A stretch of 64,000 nucleotides of DNA from Virgibacillus chiguensis (GTDB lineage: Bacteria; Bacillota; Bacilli; Bacillales; Amphibacillaceae): NCBI RefSeq assembly GCF_900129865.1, contig NZ_FQXD01000013.1, forward strand, positions 1 through 64,000, read 5' to 3'. Below the pieces are notes generated by a model that was not told the DNA's origin, did no database searches, and saw nothing but the letters and a program-made list of their open reading frames with translations. This document shows positions 28,840 through 36,640 of this stretch, piece after piece. Every line of letters starts with the position of its first letter. Within the stretch, counting starts at the first letter, position 1. The position numbers and the translations under genes are program-made.

Positions 28840-30565
28840 GGGAAACTTCCTTTCCAAATTGAGATTCTACAATACGCTGATATAGCTCAGAAGACTTAAG
28901 AAGGAATTGATGTGTGCCAAGTGCTAGTATCTCTCCTTTATCCAAAAGAAGAATACGGTCGGCACGCATTGCTGTACTTATCTTCTGCGTAATAATTAAT
29001 GTAGTGCAATGATAGGTTTCAATAGCTTCTAACAATTGAGATTCTGTAGCTAAATCCAGTGCGCTCGTACTATCATCCAACATTAGGATTTTTGGTTTTC
29101 GAATAAGTGCTCTAGCGATAGAAATTCGTTGTTTTTGTCCTCCAGAAAGATTCACTCCTTTTTGCCCGACTTTAGTTTCATAACGCTCATTTAACTGCAT
29201 AATTGTTTCATGAATTTGAGCATCTTTTGCCGCTTGTATAATTTCTTCCATGGTAGCCCGAGGTTTTCCCCAAGCGATATTTTCCTTTATCATGCCAGTA
29301 AATAGTAAAGGAGATTGAGGTACGTAGCCTATACTATCGCGAAGCTGGTTCAAAGGATACGACGTAACGTCTTGATCATCAATGGTAATGATCCCATGAT
29401 TAGCCTTATACAATCGAGGGATTAATTGAAATAAAGATGTCTTCCCTGCACCAGTAGCACCCATTACAGCAATTTTTTCTCCGCTTTTCACGTTAAAGGT
29501 GATATCGTGCAAGACCGATTCTTTATGAGCAGGGTAGGAAAAATATACGTGTTGGAAAGATATTGTCCCACGTTGAACATGATTGACGGTAGTGTCACTC
29601 CAATCTACGTTTTGCGCCCCCTCTGTATGGATATGCAAAATGTCGTTCACGCGCTTGGTAGATGCTTGCATTCGTGAAAACGCCATAATAATAAATGTAA
29701 ACATAGAAATAGACATGGAAACTCTTAATGCATAATTAATAATTGCAACAACATCGCCAACATTCGTCGTTCCAGCTACTACCTGTGCATTGCCTAACCA
29801 AATAATAAATAATAGGCTCATATTCATAACTAATAACAAAACGGGCATCGAAGCTTCAACGAAACGAAAGGTCGACCTCGTTCTTTCGGCTAACGATTGG
29901 TTGGCTTTTTTAAATCGTACTTCTTCGTGTTTTCTACGAGAAAAAGCTTTGATTAAGCGCATACCACTCAAATTTTCTTGCATCACCTGATTTAATGTAT
30001 CGACGCTTTTTTGTACGTTTTGAAATAACTTGCTAGCAATTTGAAGCACCCAAAGAACAAAACCAACTAATAGTGGAACGGTAATGAGAAAAATAATAGC
30101 AAGCTTAGCGTTTACGATAAAGGCCATTACAACACCACCAATAACGATTAGTGGTGCTTTTGACATAATTCGAAGGAGCATATAGATGGTATTTTGCATT
30201 TGTCGAATATCATTGGAAAATCGAGTCATTAAAGCAGATGTTGGATATTGATTCAAATGTGAAAATGAAAAAGCTTGTATTTTAGCAAATAGCTTTTCAC
30301 GTAGGTCGTAAGCAAACCCCCAGCTTACATGTGAAGCGTAAAATGAGTTAATCAGACCAGCTATGAAAGCGATGAAAGCAAGCGTAATCATAATGCTTCC
30401 CCATTTCAAGATGGTTGATAAATCTTGATTCACCACTCCTTCGTTAATCATTTTCCCTAATAAGAAGGGAAGTGCAAGCTCCACAGCCAGTTCAACAAGC
30501 ATAAGTGCAAATGCAACGGCAGCCGGTAGCTTATATGGTTTCATAAATGATAAAACAGTCTTCAA
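28829..30565 (-). CDS. yfiB: ABC multidrug exporter subunit (YfiB-like)
   Basis: 578 residues with six membrane helices and an ATPase domain: Walker A MGATGAGKTSLF, signature LSGGQKQRIS, Walker B ILMLDDSTSALD. The catalytic Glu after Walker B is replaced by Asp, and the H-loop segment reads TLIITQKIST, lacking the usual His. Thus its own ATP site is degenerate, as in BmrC/TM287-type half-transporters. The TTG start has GGGGAGGAG six bases upstream. First gene of a two-gene operon. Confidence 0.9.
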   Translation of the reverse strand: MKTVLSFMKPYKLPAAVAFALMLVELAVELALPFLLGKMINEGVVNQDLSTILKWGSIMITLAFIAFIAGLINSFYASHVSWGFAYDLREKLFAKIQAFSFSHLNQYPTSALMTRFSNDIRQMQNTIYMLLRIMSKAPLIVIGGVVMAFIVNAKLAIIFLITVPLLVGFVLWVLQIASKLFQNVQKSVDTLNQVMQENLSGMRLIKAFSRRKHEEVRFKKANQSLAERTRSTFRFVEASMPVLLLVMNMSLLFIIWLGNAQVVAGTTNVGDVVAIINYALRVSMSISMFTFIIMAFSRMQASTKRVNDILHIHTEGAQNVDWSDTTVNHVQRGTISFQHVYFSYPAHKESVLHDITFNVKSGEKIAVMGATGAGKTSLFQLIPRLYKANHGIITIDDQDVTSYPLNQLRDSIGYVPQSPLLFTGMIKENIAWGKPRATMEEIIQAAKDAQIHETIMQLNERYETKVGQKGVNLSGGQKQRISIARALIRKPKILMLDDSTSALDLATESQLLEAIETYHCTTLIITQKISTAMRADRILLLDKGEILALGTHQFLLKSSELYQRIVESQFGKEVSHAK

Positions 30566-30860
30566 GGATGACTCCTCCCCATGATGCTACACAATTTCTA
30601 CCTATTATAAATGCATTTTATGGATTTATCCAATATCCAAACCGTAAATAGATTAATGATCAATAATTCACAAATAAGATTTGCAAAAACCGACAGACCA
30701 CTTCAAGTAAAAGATAGAGAAAGGCTCTTAAGCTATCATTTCCATTTTATTTTTAAAATAATGTATTCCTTATAAATGCGCTTTGTATAAAAAGCAGACT
30801 ATAGGGAAAAATTTGTTTGAGTCAATTCAAGCTTTTTTTAAAAAATAAGAAAAGCATTGC

Positions 30861-31093
30861 GGCGTAACCAAATAACTGAATAGGCCCCGTCCGGCACAAG
30901 CGCCCAGCAACTAGGCGACTTCACTCCATTGCCCTAAGATAAGTCATCATCGGTTCGTTCTAAATAGGAAGGTCGATTAAAGACGGACTTGCCAGAGGGT
31001 GCCGGCATACTCCTGTTGCAGGAGCATGATCCCTAAAACTTTCGTTGATTCGTTCCAGTCACTACGTTGCTAAACGGGCGCCCCGAGCCTTTA
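30861..31093 (+). repeat. Family A structured repeat, copy 3
   Basis: A full ~233-bp copy from GGCGTAACCAAATAACTGAA to CGCCCCGAGCCTTT. It has the GCCAGAGGGTGCCGGC and CTCCTGTTGCAGGAG internal hairpins and complementary ends. It ends only 40 bases before the ATG of the first AEC gene. The other gene-free sequence, 30566-30860, shows nothing recognisable. Confidence 0.88.
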
Positions 31094-31133
31094 TTCAAAT
31101 GTAAAGGATATATTAAAAATTTGGAGGGAAATC

Positions 31134-32192
31134 ATGACGATACTTCAAGAGATTCAACAGACATTTACAGATATGAAAATAGTTAGTGCCATTTCTTCTA
31201 CGTTGTTCATTATATTGTTGGGATTTTTTCTACGTAAAAAAGAATTATTTAATGATCAAGTTGGAAAGGTACTATCAAAAGTAGTTCTTATTGTTGCATT
31301 ACCAGCGTTAGCATTTAAAGCATTTATGCAAGATATTGATGCTGAATCATTAGCAGAAGGAATAGAGGTGCTTATCTGGGGGATAGCTATCTATATTATT
31401 TTGATCCTGATATCCAAACCAATGTATTTAAAATATAAAGGAGATCGTCAGGATACATTGCGTGTATTAACTATATTTGGATCTACCACATTTTTTGGAA
31501 TACCGATTGTTGGAGCAATTTATGGAGCAGAGGGAATTTTATATGCCTCTATTTTCAACATTGGGTACCGTATTTTTCTATACTCTTATGGGTATATCAA
31601 AATGAGTGGATTGAAAATGGAAGTTGGAAATATAAAAGAAATGTTTCTTAATCCTATCATCATTGCCACTTTTTTAGGATTATTTATCTGGATATTCCAA
31701 GGGTATTTGCCTCAAGTTAGTGTCGTGGCAGAAGATGGAACAAAGGCAGATGTGGCATTTTTGCGCATTGACCAAACAGCACCTTGGTTGTTTCAGCCGA
31801 TGGAATATCTTGCGCGATTAGCTTCTCCACTTGCGTGGTTAGCAATTGGGGCGACCTTAGGGGCTATTAAGTTTAGAGCAGCTTTAACGGATCGGACATC
31901 CTTGTTCTATAGCTTTAATAAAGTAATTATTGTTCCTCTTTTAAATATTGCTTTCCTTTCTTTGCTTGCAGTAACGAATGTGCTTGTTGTAAGTGATGTT
32001 TCTTTAGGAACAATAGTAATTATGATGGCAACCCCAACAGCTACAGTGGCAGCAGCGTATGCAATCAGCTTCGATCGAGATGCTTTGTTAGCTTCAAACG
32101 CATCGCTCCTATCGACCATTACAGCAGTCATATTTATTCCAATATGGATTATTGTAATTAATATAATAGCTGGACTACCTATATTTGGATAA
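31134..32192 (+). CDS. AEC-family permease, copy 1
   Basis: 352 residues with about ten membrane helices in two halves. It has the auxin-efflux-carrier fold: LSKVVLIVALPALAFKAF in the first half and PTATVAAAYAISFDRDALLASNASLLSTI near the end. AEC members in Firmicutes move malate, lactate or related acids, or are malate/lactate antiporters. The 25-base spacing to the following dehydrogenase implies an operon and a hydroxy- or keto-acid substrate. About three quarters of residues match copy 2 by eye. Ribosome site GGAGGG. Confidence 0.88.
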   Translation: MTILQEIQQTFTDMKIVSAISSTLFIILLGFFLRKKELFNDQVGKVLSKVVLIVALPALAFKAFMQDIDAESLAEGIEVLIWGIAIYIILILISKPMYLKYKGDRQDTLRVLTIFGSTTFFGIPIVGAIYGAEGILYASIFNIGYRIFLYSYGYIKMSGLKMEVGNIKEMFLNPIIIATFLGLFIWIFQGYLPQVSVVAEDGTKADVAFLRIDQTAPWLFQPMEYLARLASPLAWLAIGATLGAIKFRAALTDRTSLFYSFNKVIIVPLLNIAFLSLLAVTNVLVVSDVSLGTIVIMMATPTATVAAAYAISFDRDALLASNASLLSTITAVIFIPIWIIVINIIAGLPIFG

Positions 32193-32217
32193 TGAAGCAT
32201 AAAAGGAGAATGACAGC

Positions 32218-33231
32218 ATGAATTTTAAAATAGTATGTTATGGCGTTCGTGAAAATGAAACTGCCTTCTTTCATAAACTTAATCTATATCAATTTCAATT
32301 AAAGCTAATCAAACCTTTGTTAACCCATGAAAACATAGAAACAGCAGAGGGGGCAGATGGTGTCTTATTACGGGCTAACTGTACGGCAGATAGGAAAAAT
32401 TTGAAGAAATTGCAGGAGTATGGTGTGAAGTATGTTTTCACTCGTACAGTAGGCTACAATCATATTGATTTAGAGGCCGCTAAAGATTATAACATATATG
32501 TAGCAAGGGTTCCTTCTTATTCTCCAAATGCAATTGCAGAATTAGCCTTAACTTTGGCGATGTCTTTGTTAAGGCATACAGCTTATACGACAGCAAAAAC
32601 AGCAGATAAAGATTTTACCGTTGACCCAGTCATGTTTAGTAAAGAAGTGAGAAATTGTAAAGTAGGGATTATAGGTACAGGAAAAATTGGACTTACAGAA
32701 GCAAAATTGTTCAAAGGTTTAGGTGCAACGGTGTTAGGTTATGATATTTACCAAAGTGCAGCAGCGAGACAAGTGGTTACTTTTAAAGAACTGGACGAAT
32801 TGTTAAAAGACAGTGATATTGTCAGCATCCATGTTCCTTATTTACCAGGTGAAAACGAAAAGATGATTAATGAATCATTTATTTCTAAGATGAAAGATGG
32901 GGCTATTCTAATTAATACCGCTCGTGGAGAACTGCAAGATAATGAGGCAATACTGGAGGCTTTATTAACGAAAAAAATAGAAGGATTTGCTACGGATGTA
33001 TTCGCTAATGAAAAAGAGATATTTTTCCAAAAGTTTACGAACAACGATGAGCTTGATCCAACAGTCAAGGGTTTGATTGAACTGTACCCAAGAGTGTTAA
33101 TTACTCCTCATATCGGTTCCAATACAGATGAGGCACTTAAAAACATGATTGAAACTAGCTTCCAAAATTTTTATGATGTACTAACAAATGGAAGCACGCC
33201 GAATGCTGTATCAGTAACAAAAAATAGCTAA
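32218..33231 (+). CDS. D-2-hydroxyacid dehydrogenase (D-lactate type), copy 1
   Basis: 337 residues. NAD motif VGIIGTGKIGLTEAKLF. Catalytic residues sit in INTARGE (Arg), DVFANEKEIFF (Glu) and LITPHIGSNTDEAL (His), the Arg-Glu-His triad of the D-isomer family. FTRTVGYNHIDLEAA and ARVPSYSPNAIAELALTLAMSLLR are typical of D-lactate / D-2-hydroxyisocaproate enzymes. Reduces a 2-keto acid with NADH, or the reverse. Substrate cannot be fixed from sequence. Operon with the AEC permease. Confidence 0.92.
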   Translation: MNFKIVCYGVRENETAFFHKLNLYQFQLKLIKPLLTHENIETAEGADGVLLRANCTADRKNLKKLQEYGVKYVFTRTVGYNHIDLEAAKDYNIYVARVPSYSPNAIAELALTLAMSLLRHTAYTTAKTADKDFTVDPVMFSKEVRNCKVGIIGTGKIGLTEAKLFKGLGATVLGYDIYQSAAARQVVTFKELDELLKDSDIVSIHVPYLPGENEKMINESFISKMKDGAILINTARGELQDNEAILEALLTKKIEGFATDVFANEKEIFFQKFTNNDELDPTVKGLIELYPRVLITPHIGSNTDEALKNMIETSFQNFYDVLTNGSTPNAVSVTKNS

Positions 33232-33245
33232 GTTTAATTTCAAAT

Positions 33246-33286
33246 AGCGGGGCGAAGATAACCGCTAGTTATATTCCCGCTTTTTG
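33246..33286 (+). terminator. Terminator of the first permease-dehydrogenase operon
   Basis: AGCGGG pairs with CCCGCT over a loop that itself contains GATAAC/AGTTAT, followed by TTTTT. Confidence 0.7.
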
Positions 33287-33471
33287 AGTATAAAAAACTT
33301 CCGTTATTATTACAATTTACTCTTCAAGGAGTAATTGTATAGCCATTATGCTCAATATTTCACTTACTTTAATTACAAAAGTTAGTTTAGTTAGATTATA
33401 TTTTAAAAGCGAAGCGATTGCACTATTATAAGGCTGTAAGAGATAGCGCGCTAAATTATCTATAAATTATT

Positions 33472-33489
33472 ATGTGAAAAAATTCACAA
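33472..33489 (+). promoter_or_regulatory. Rex operator upstream of the second permease-dehydrogenase operon
   Basis: ATGTGAAAAAATTCACAA differs at one outer position from the Rex consensus TTGTGAA-N4-TTCACAA. It lies 10 bases before the ribosome site and just after a TATAAA element (33461-33466), so bound Rex would block the promoter. Rex leaves DNA when NADH is high, linking the operon to redox state. Confidence 0.75.
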
Positions 33490-33511
33490 TTAAATTTTGG
33501 AGGAAAAGACG

Positions 33512-34567
33512 ATGGAAATACTAGAAATTTTTAAAACCACTTTTACAGATATGAATATTATCAGTGCGATTACATCAACGATGTTCATTATTTTATTAGG
33601 TTATTATTGTAGAAAGAAAAATATCTTTAGTGATCAAGTAGGAAAAATGTTATCCAGAGTGGTATTGTCTGTAGCGTTACCAGCTTTAGCACTAAAAGCT
33701 TTTATGAAAGATATTGACCAACAATCGTTAGCTGAGGGAATGGGTATTTTAATTTGGGGAATTGCTATTTATATTATTTTAATTATTGTCTCTAAACCAA
33801 TGTATGCGAAGTTTAAAGGGGATAAAGAAGATACATTACGTGTACTAACTATTTTTGGTTCCACTACGTTCTTTGGTATTCCAATTGTTGGAGCAATTTA
33901 TGGTGCTGAAGGTGTTCTATACGCTTCCATCTTTAATATTGGCTATCGGATCTTTCTTTACTCTTACGGCTATATAAAAATGAGCGGGTTGAAAATGGAA
34001 GCAAAAAATATTAAAGAAATGTTTTTAAATCCGATAGTTATTGCTACCTTTGTAGGATTGTTTATATGGGTATTTCAAGATTCCTTACCACAAATGAGCG
34101 TTGTAGCAGCAGATGGTACTGCTTCAACTGTAGCATTTTTAAGAATTGATCAAACTGCTCCATGGTTATTTAAGCCAATGACATACTTAGCAAGCTTAGC
34201 TTCACCTTTAGCATGGTTAGCAATTGGAGCAACATTAGGCTCTGTTGATTTTAAAACAGCTATTTCGGATCGGACATCCTTAATATACAGTGCGAACAAA
34301 GTTGTACTAGTTCCAATTATTAACATTGTTATTTTGGCGATTCTTTCATTAACGGGCATCTTGACGATGAGTGCAGTATCTGTAGGAACCATCGTTATTA
34401 TGATGGCGGCCCCTACTGCAACAGTAGCAGCTGCATATGCTATTAGCTTTGATAAGGATGCGTTACTTGCATCGAATGCTTCTTTACTATCAACGATTAG
34501 TGCAGTTGTCATGGTTCCAATCTGGATTATTGTCATTAATATGATTACTTCAACAAATTTATTTTAA
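33512..34567 (+). CDS. AEC-family permease, copy 2
   Basis: 351 residues from the ATG at 33512; an in-frame TTG at 33497 overlaps the ribosome site GGAGG. Same topology and motifs as copy 1, including GSTTFFGIPIVGAIYGAEG, RIFLYSYGYIKMSGLKMEA, IDQTAPWLF and AAPTATVAAAYAISFDKDAL. Differences cluster at the N-terminus and in the external loop after QDSLPQMSVVAADGT. Unlike copy 1, it has a Rex site in front. Followed by dehydrogenase copy 2 after 86 bases. Confidence 0.88.
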   Translation: MEILEIFKTTFTDMNIISAITSTMFIILLGYYCRKKNIFSDQVGKMLSRVVLSVALPALALKAFMKDIDQQSLAEGMGILIWGIAIYIILIIVSKPMYAKFKGDKEDTLRVLTIFGSTTFFGIPIVGAIYGAEGVLYASIFNIGYRIFLYSYGYIKMSGLKMEAKNIKEMFLNPIVIATFVGLFIWVFQDSLPQMSVVAADGTASTVAFLRIDQTAPWLFKPMTYLASLASPLAWLAIGATLGSVDFKTAISDRTSLIYSANKVVLVPIINIVILAILSLTGILTMSAVSVGTIVIMMAAPTATVAAAYAISFDKDALLASNASLLSTISAVVMVPIWIIVINMITSTNLF

Positions 34568-34653
34568 AAAAATAGGATTTTAGAGCTTCGTACAAATGAA
34601 ATGCGAGACTTGATATCTGATGATTAATAATATTCAATAAGGAGAGGGTAAGA

Positions 34654-35679
34654 ATGACGATTAAAGTAGTTTGTTACGGCGTAAGAGAGAATGAAGAGCC
34701 ATTTTTTAACCAATTAAATAAATACGGTTTTGATTTAACTTTAGTGGAGGATTTACTAACACATGATAATATAGATACAGCAAAAGGAATGGATGCTGTG
34801 TTACTACGAGGAAATTGTGTTGCCGATAGAATAAATATTGGAAAAATGCATAGCTTTGGGGTTAAATATGTATTTACTAGAACCGTCGGCTATAATCATA
34901 TTGATTTACAAGCAGCAGCAGATTACGACATGTATGTAGCACGTGTACCATCTTATTCACCCAATGCTATTGCTGAATTAGCTTTAACGCTTGCTATGTC
35001 GTTATTACGCCATACTGCTTACACAACCGCTAAAACGGCGAACAAAGATTTTACTGTTGATTCCGTTATGTTTAGTAAAGAAATTCGTAACTGTAAGGTA
35101 GGGATTATCGGGACAGGGAAAATAGGTTTAACAGAAGCAAAGCTTTTTAAGGGACTTGGTGCAGAAGTGCTCGGTTATGATGTTTACCAAAGTGAAGAAG
35201 CGAAGCAAACAGTTACTTTTATGGAATTAGATGATCTATTAAAAGAAAGTGACATTGTGAGTTTACATGTTCCTTATTTCCCAGGGAAAAATGATAATAT
35301 GGTCAACGATGATTTTATTGCCAAAATGAAGGAGGGAGCCATTTTAATTAATACTGCTAGAGGAGAACTTCAAGATAATGAGGCGATCCTTAAAGCACTT
35401 CGTACACATAAATTAGCTGGATTTGCCACGGATGTATTTGCAAATGAAAAGGAGATTTTCTTCCAACAGTTTAATGATGGTAAAAAGCTAGATTCAACTG
35501 TACAAGCACTTGTTGATTTATATCCACGTGTGTTGATTACACCCCACATCGGATCAAATACAGACGAAGCTTTAACAAATATGATTGAGACAAGCTTTGA
35601 AAACTTACATGATACGATTACAAAAGGGAGCACGACAAATGTCGTAGAACTTCCTGAAAAGAGTCAAGCTGTATCCTAG
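34654..35679 (+). CDS. D-2-hydroxyacid dehydrogenase (D-lactate type), copy 2
   Basis: 341 residues, closely similar to copy 1 through the whole length. VGIIGTGKIGLTEAKLF, INTARGELQDNEAIL, DVFANEKEIFFQQF and LITPHIGSNTDEAL are all kept. A C-terminal extension of about four residues (ELPEKSQAVS) differs. Both copies retain complete catalytic residues, so both should be active and any division of labour lies in regulation or substrate. Ribosome site AAGGAGAGG. Confidence 0.92.
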   Translation: MTIKVVCYGVRENEEPFFNQLNKYGFDLTLVEDLLTHDNIDTAKGMDAVLLRGNCVADRINIGKMHSFGVKYVFTRTVGYNHIDLQAAADYDMYVARVPSYSPNAIAELALTLAMSLLRHTAYTTAKTANKDFTVDSVMFSKEIRNCKVGIIGTGKIGLTEAKLFKGLGAEVLGYDVYQSEEAKQTVTFMELDDLLKESDIVSLHVPYFPGKNDNMVNDDFIAKMKEGAILINTARGELQDNEAILKALRTHKLAGFATDVFANEKEIFFQQFNDGKKLDSTVQALVDLYPRVLITPHIGSNTDEALTNMIETSFENLHDTITKGSTTNVVELPEKSQAVS

Positions 35680-35732
35680 ATTTGTTAAAAAAGTATAATT
35701 ACCCCTAAAAGTTTTTATACTTTACGATCGTA

Positions 35733-35772
35733 AAAAAAGAGGAAGCATCTTTGAAGGTGCTTCCTCTTTTTT
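35733..35772. terminator. Strong terminator after the second operon
   Basis: AAAAAAGAGGAAGCA pairs with TGCTTCCTCTTTTTT. It serves the plus-strand operon and, facing the other way, could also stop the convergent response-regulator transcript. Confidence 0.9.
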
Positions 35773-35917
35773 ACAGTAAGATACAAAGACATCTTGAATC
35801 GAGTTATCTATTATCTAACATGACTAAATTTTTTTCAGGCAAGCGATTACCTATCATGTTTGAAAGTAAGAAAAATGGTGGGTTTTGCAACAGACTTTCT
35901 TTTATTTAAGGTAAAAT

Positions 35918-36640
35918 TCACTTATAATCTACAATTAAATGCTCTTTGTTTGGCACGACATGGTAAATCATAATAGGACGACCAACGGATAAATATTTTA
36001 ATTCTGATTCTAAAAAACCAATGTCATTTAAATGCTGCAAGTATTTTCTTGAAGAAATTCGTGATAAGTTTATACTTGAAGCAATATCCTCGGTAGAGAA
36101 GGCATGAGTCTGTTTTTCAATAGCTTGAAGCACCTTTTTTAAGGTTAGTTTGGATAAACCTTTAGGGAGAGGTGTTAAGGCATTATTATTTCTGGATGAT
36201 ATTGGTGTTTTTTCTTTAATAAGCAGTTGATCTAACGTTTCTTGATCCGTTTTTTCCATGCTCGTTGTCAATTTATGATATTGCATAAAGTTATCGATGG
36301 CTACTTTAAATCGTTGGTAGGTAAAAGGTTTAATTAGAAAGTCAATGACGCCGTACTCTAAGGACGTTTTAATTGTTCCAATATCATCCGCAGCTGTAAT
36401 CATGATAACGGGTATCGAATACTGTTTTTGTCTTAATTCTTGCAAAAATTCTAAGCCTGTTTGGCCGGGTAAATAAACATCAAGCAAGATTAAATCGGGT
36501 ATGTCCATTGTTAAGGCTTCCCAAACTTCCGTAATTGTTCCTACTGCGGCAATGGTATGAAATCCTTCTGATCGTTCGATATATTGTTGGTTAATGGTAG
36601 CTACCATTGGATCGTCTTCAACGATCATTACTTTCATCAT
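35918..36640 (-). CDS. CitB/DcuR-type response regulator
   Basis: 240 residues from the ATG at 36640 (GGAGG upstream). Receiver: MIVEDD pocket, phospho-acceptor Asp54 in LILLDVYLPGQTG, Lys in FLIKPFTYQR. A C-terminal helix-turn-helix follows (AFSTEDIASSINLSRISSRKYLQHLNDIGFLE). This architecture is the CitT/MalR/DctR class that activates carboxylate transport genes. It overlaps the kinase gene by 23 bases and is convergent with the duplicated AEC/dehydrogenase operons, its most likely targets. Confidence 0.92.
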   Translation of the reverse strand: MMKVMIVEDDPMVATINQQYIERSEGFHTIAAVGTITEVWEALTMDIPDLILLDVYLPGQTGLEFLQELRQKQYSIPVIMITAADDIGTIKTSLEYGVIDFLIKPFTYQRFKVAIDNFMQYHKLTTSMEKTDQETLDQLLIKEKTPISSRNNNALTPLPKGLSKLTLKKVLQAIEKQTHAFSTEDIASSINLSRISSRKYLQHLNDIGFLESELKYLSVGRPIMIYHVVPNKEHLIVDYK

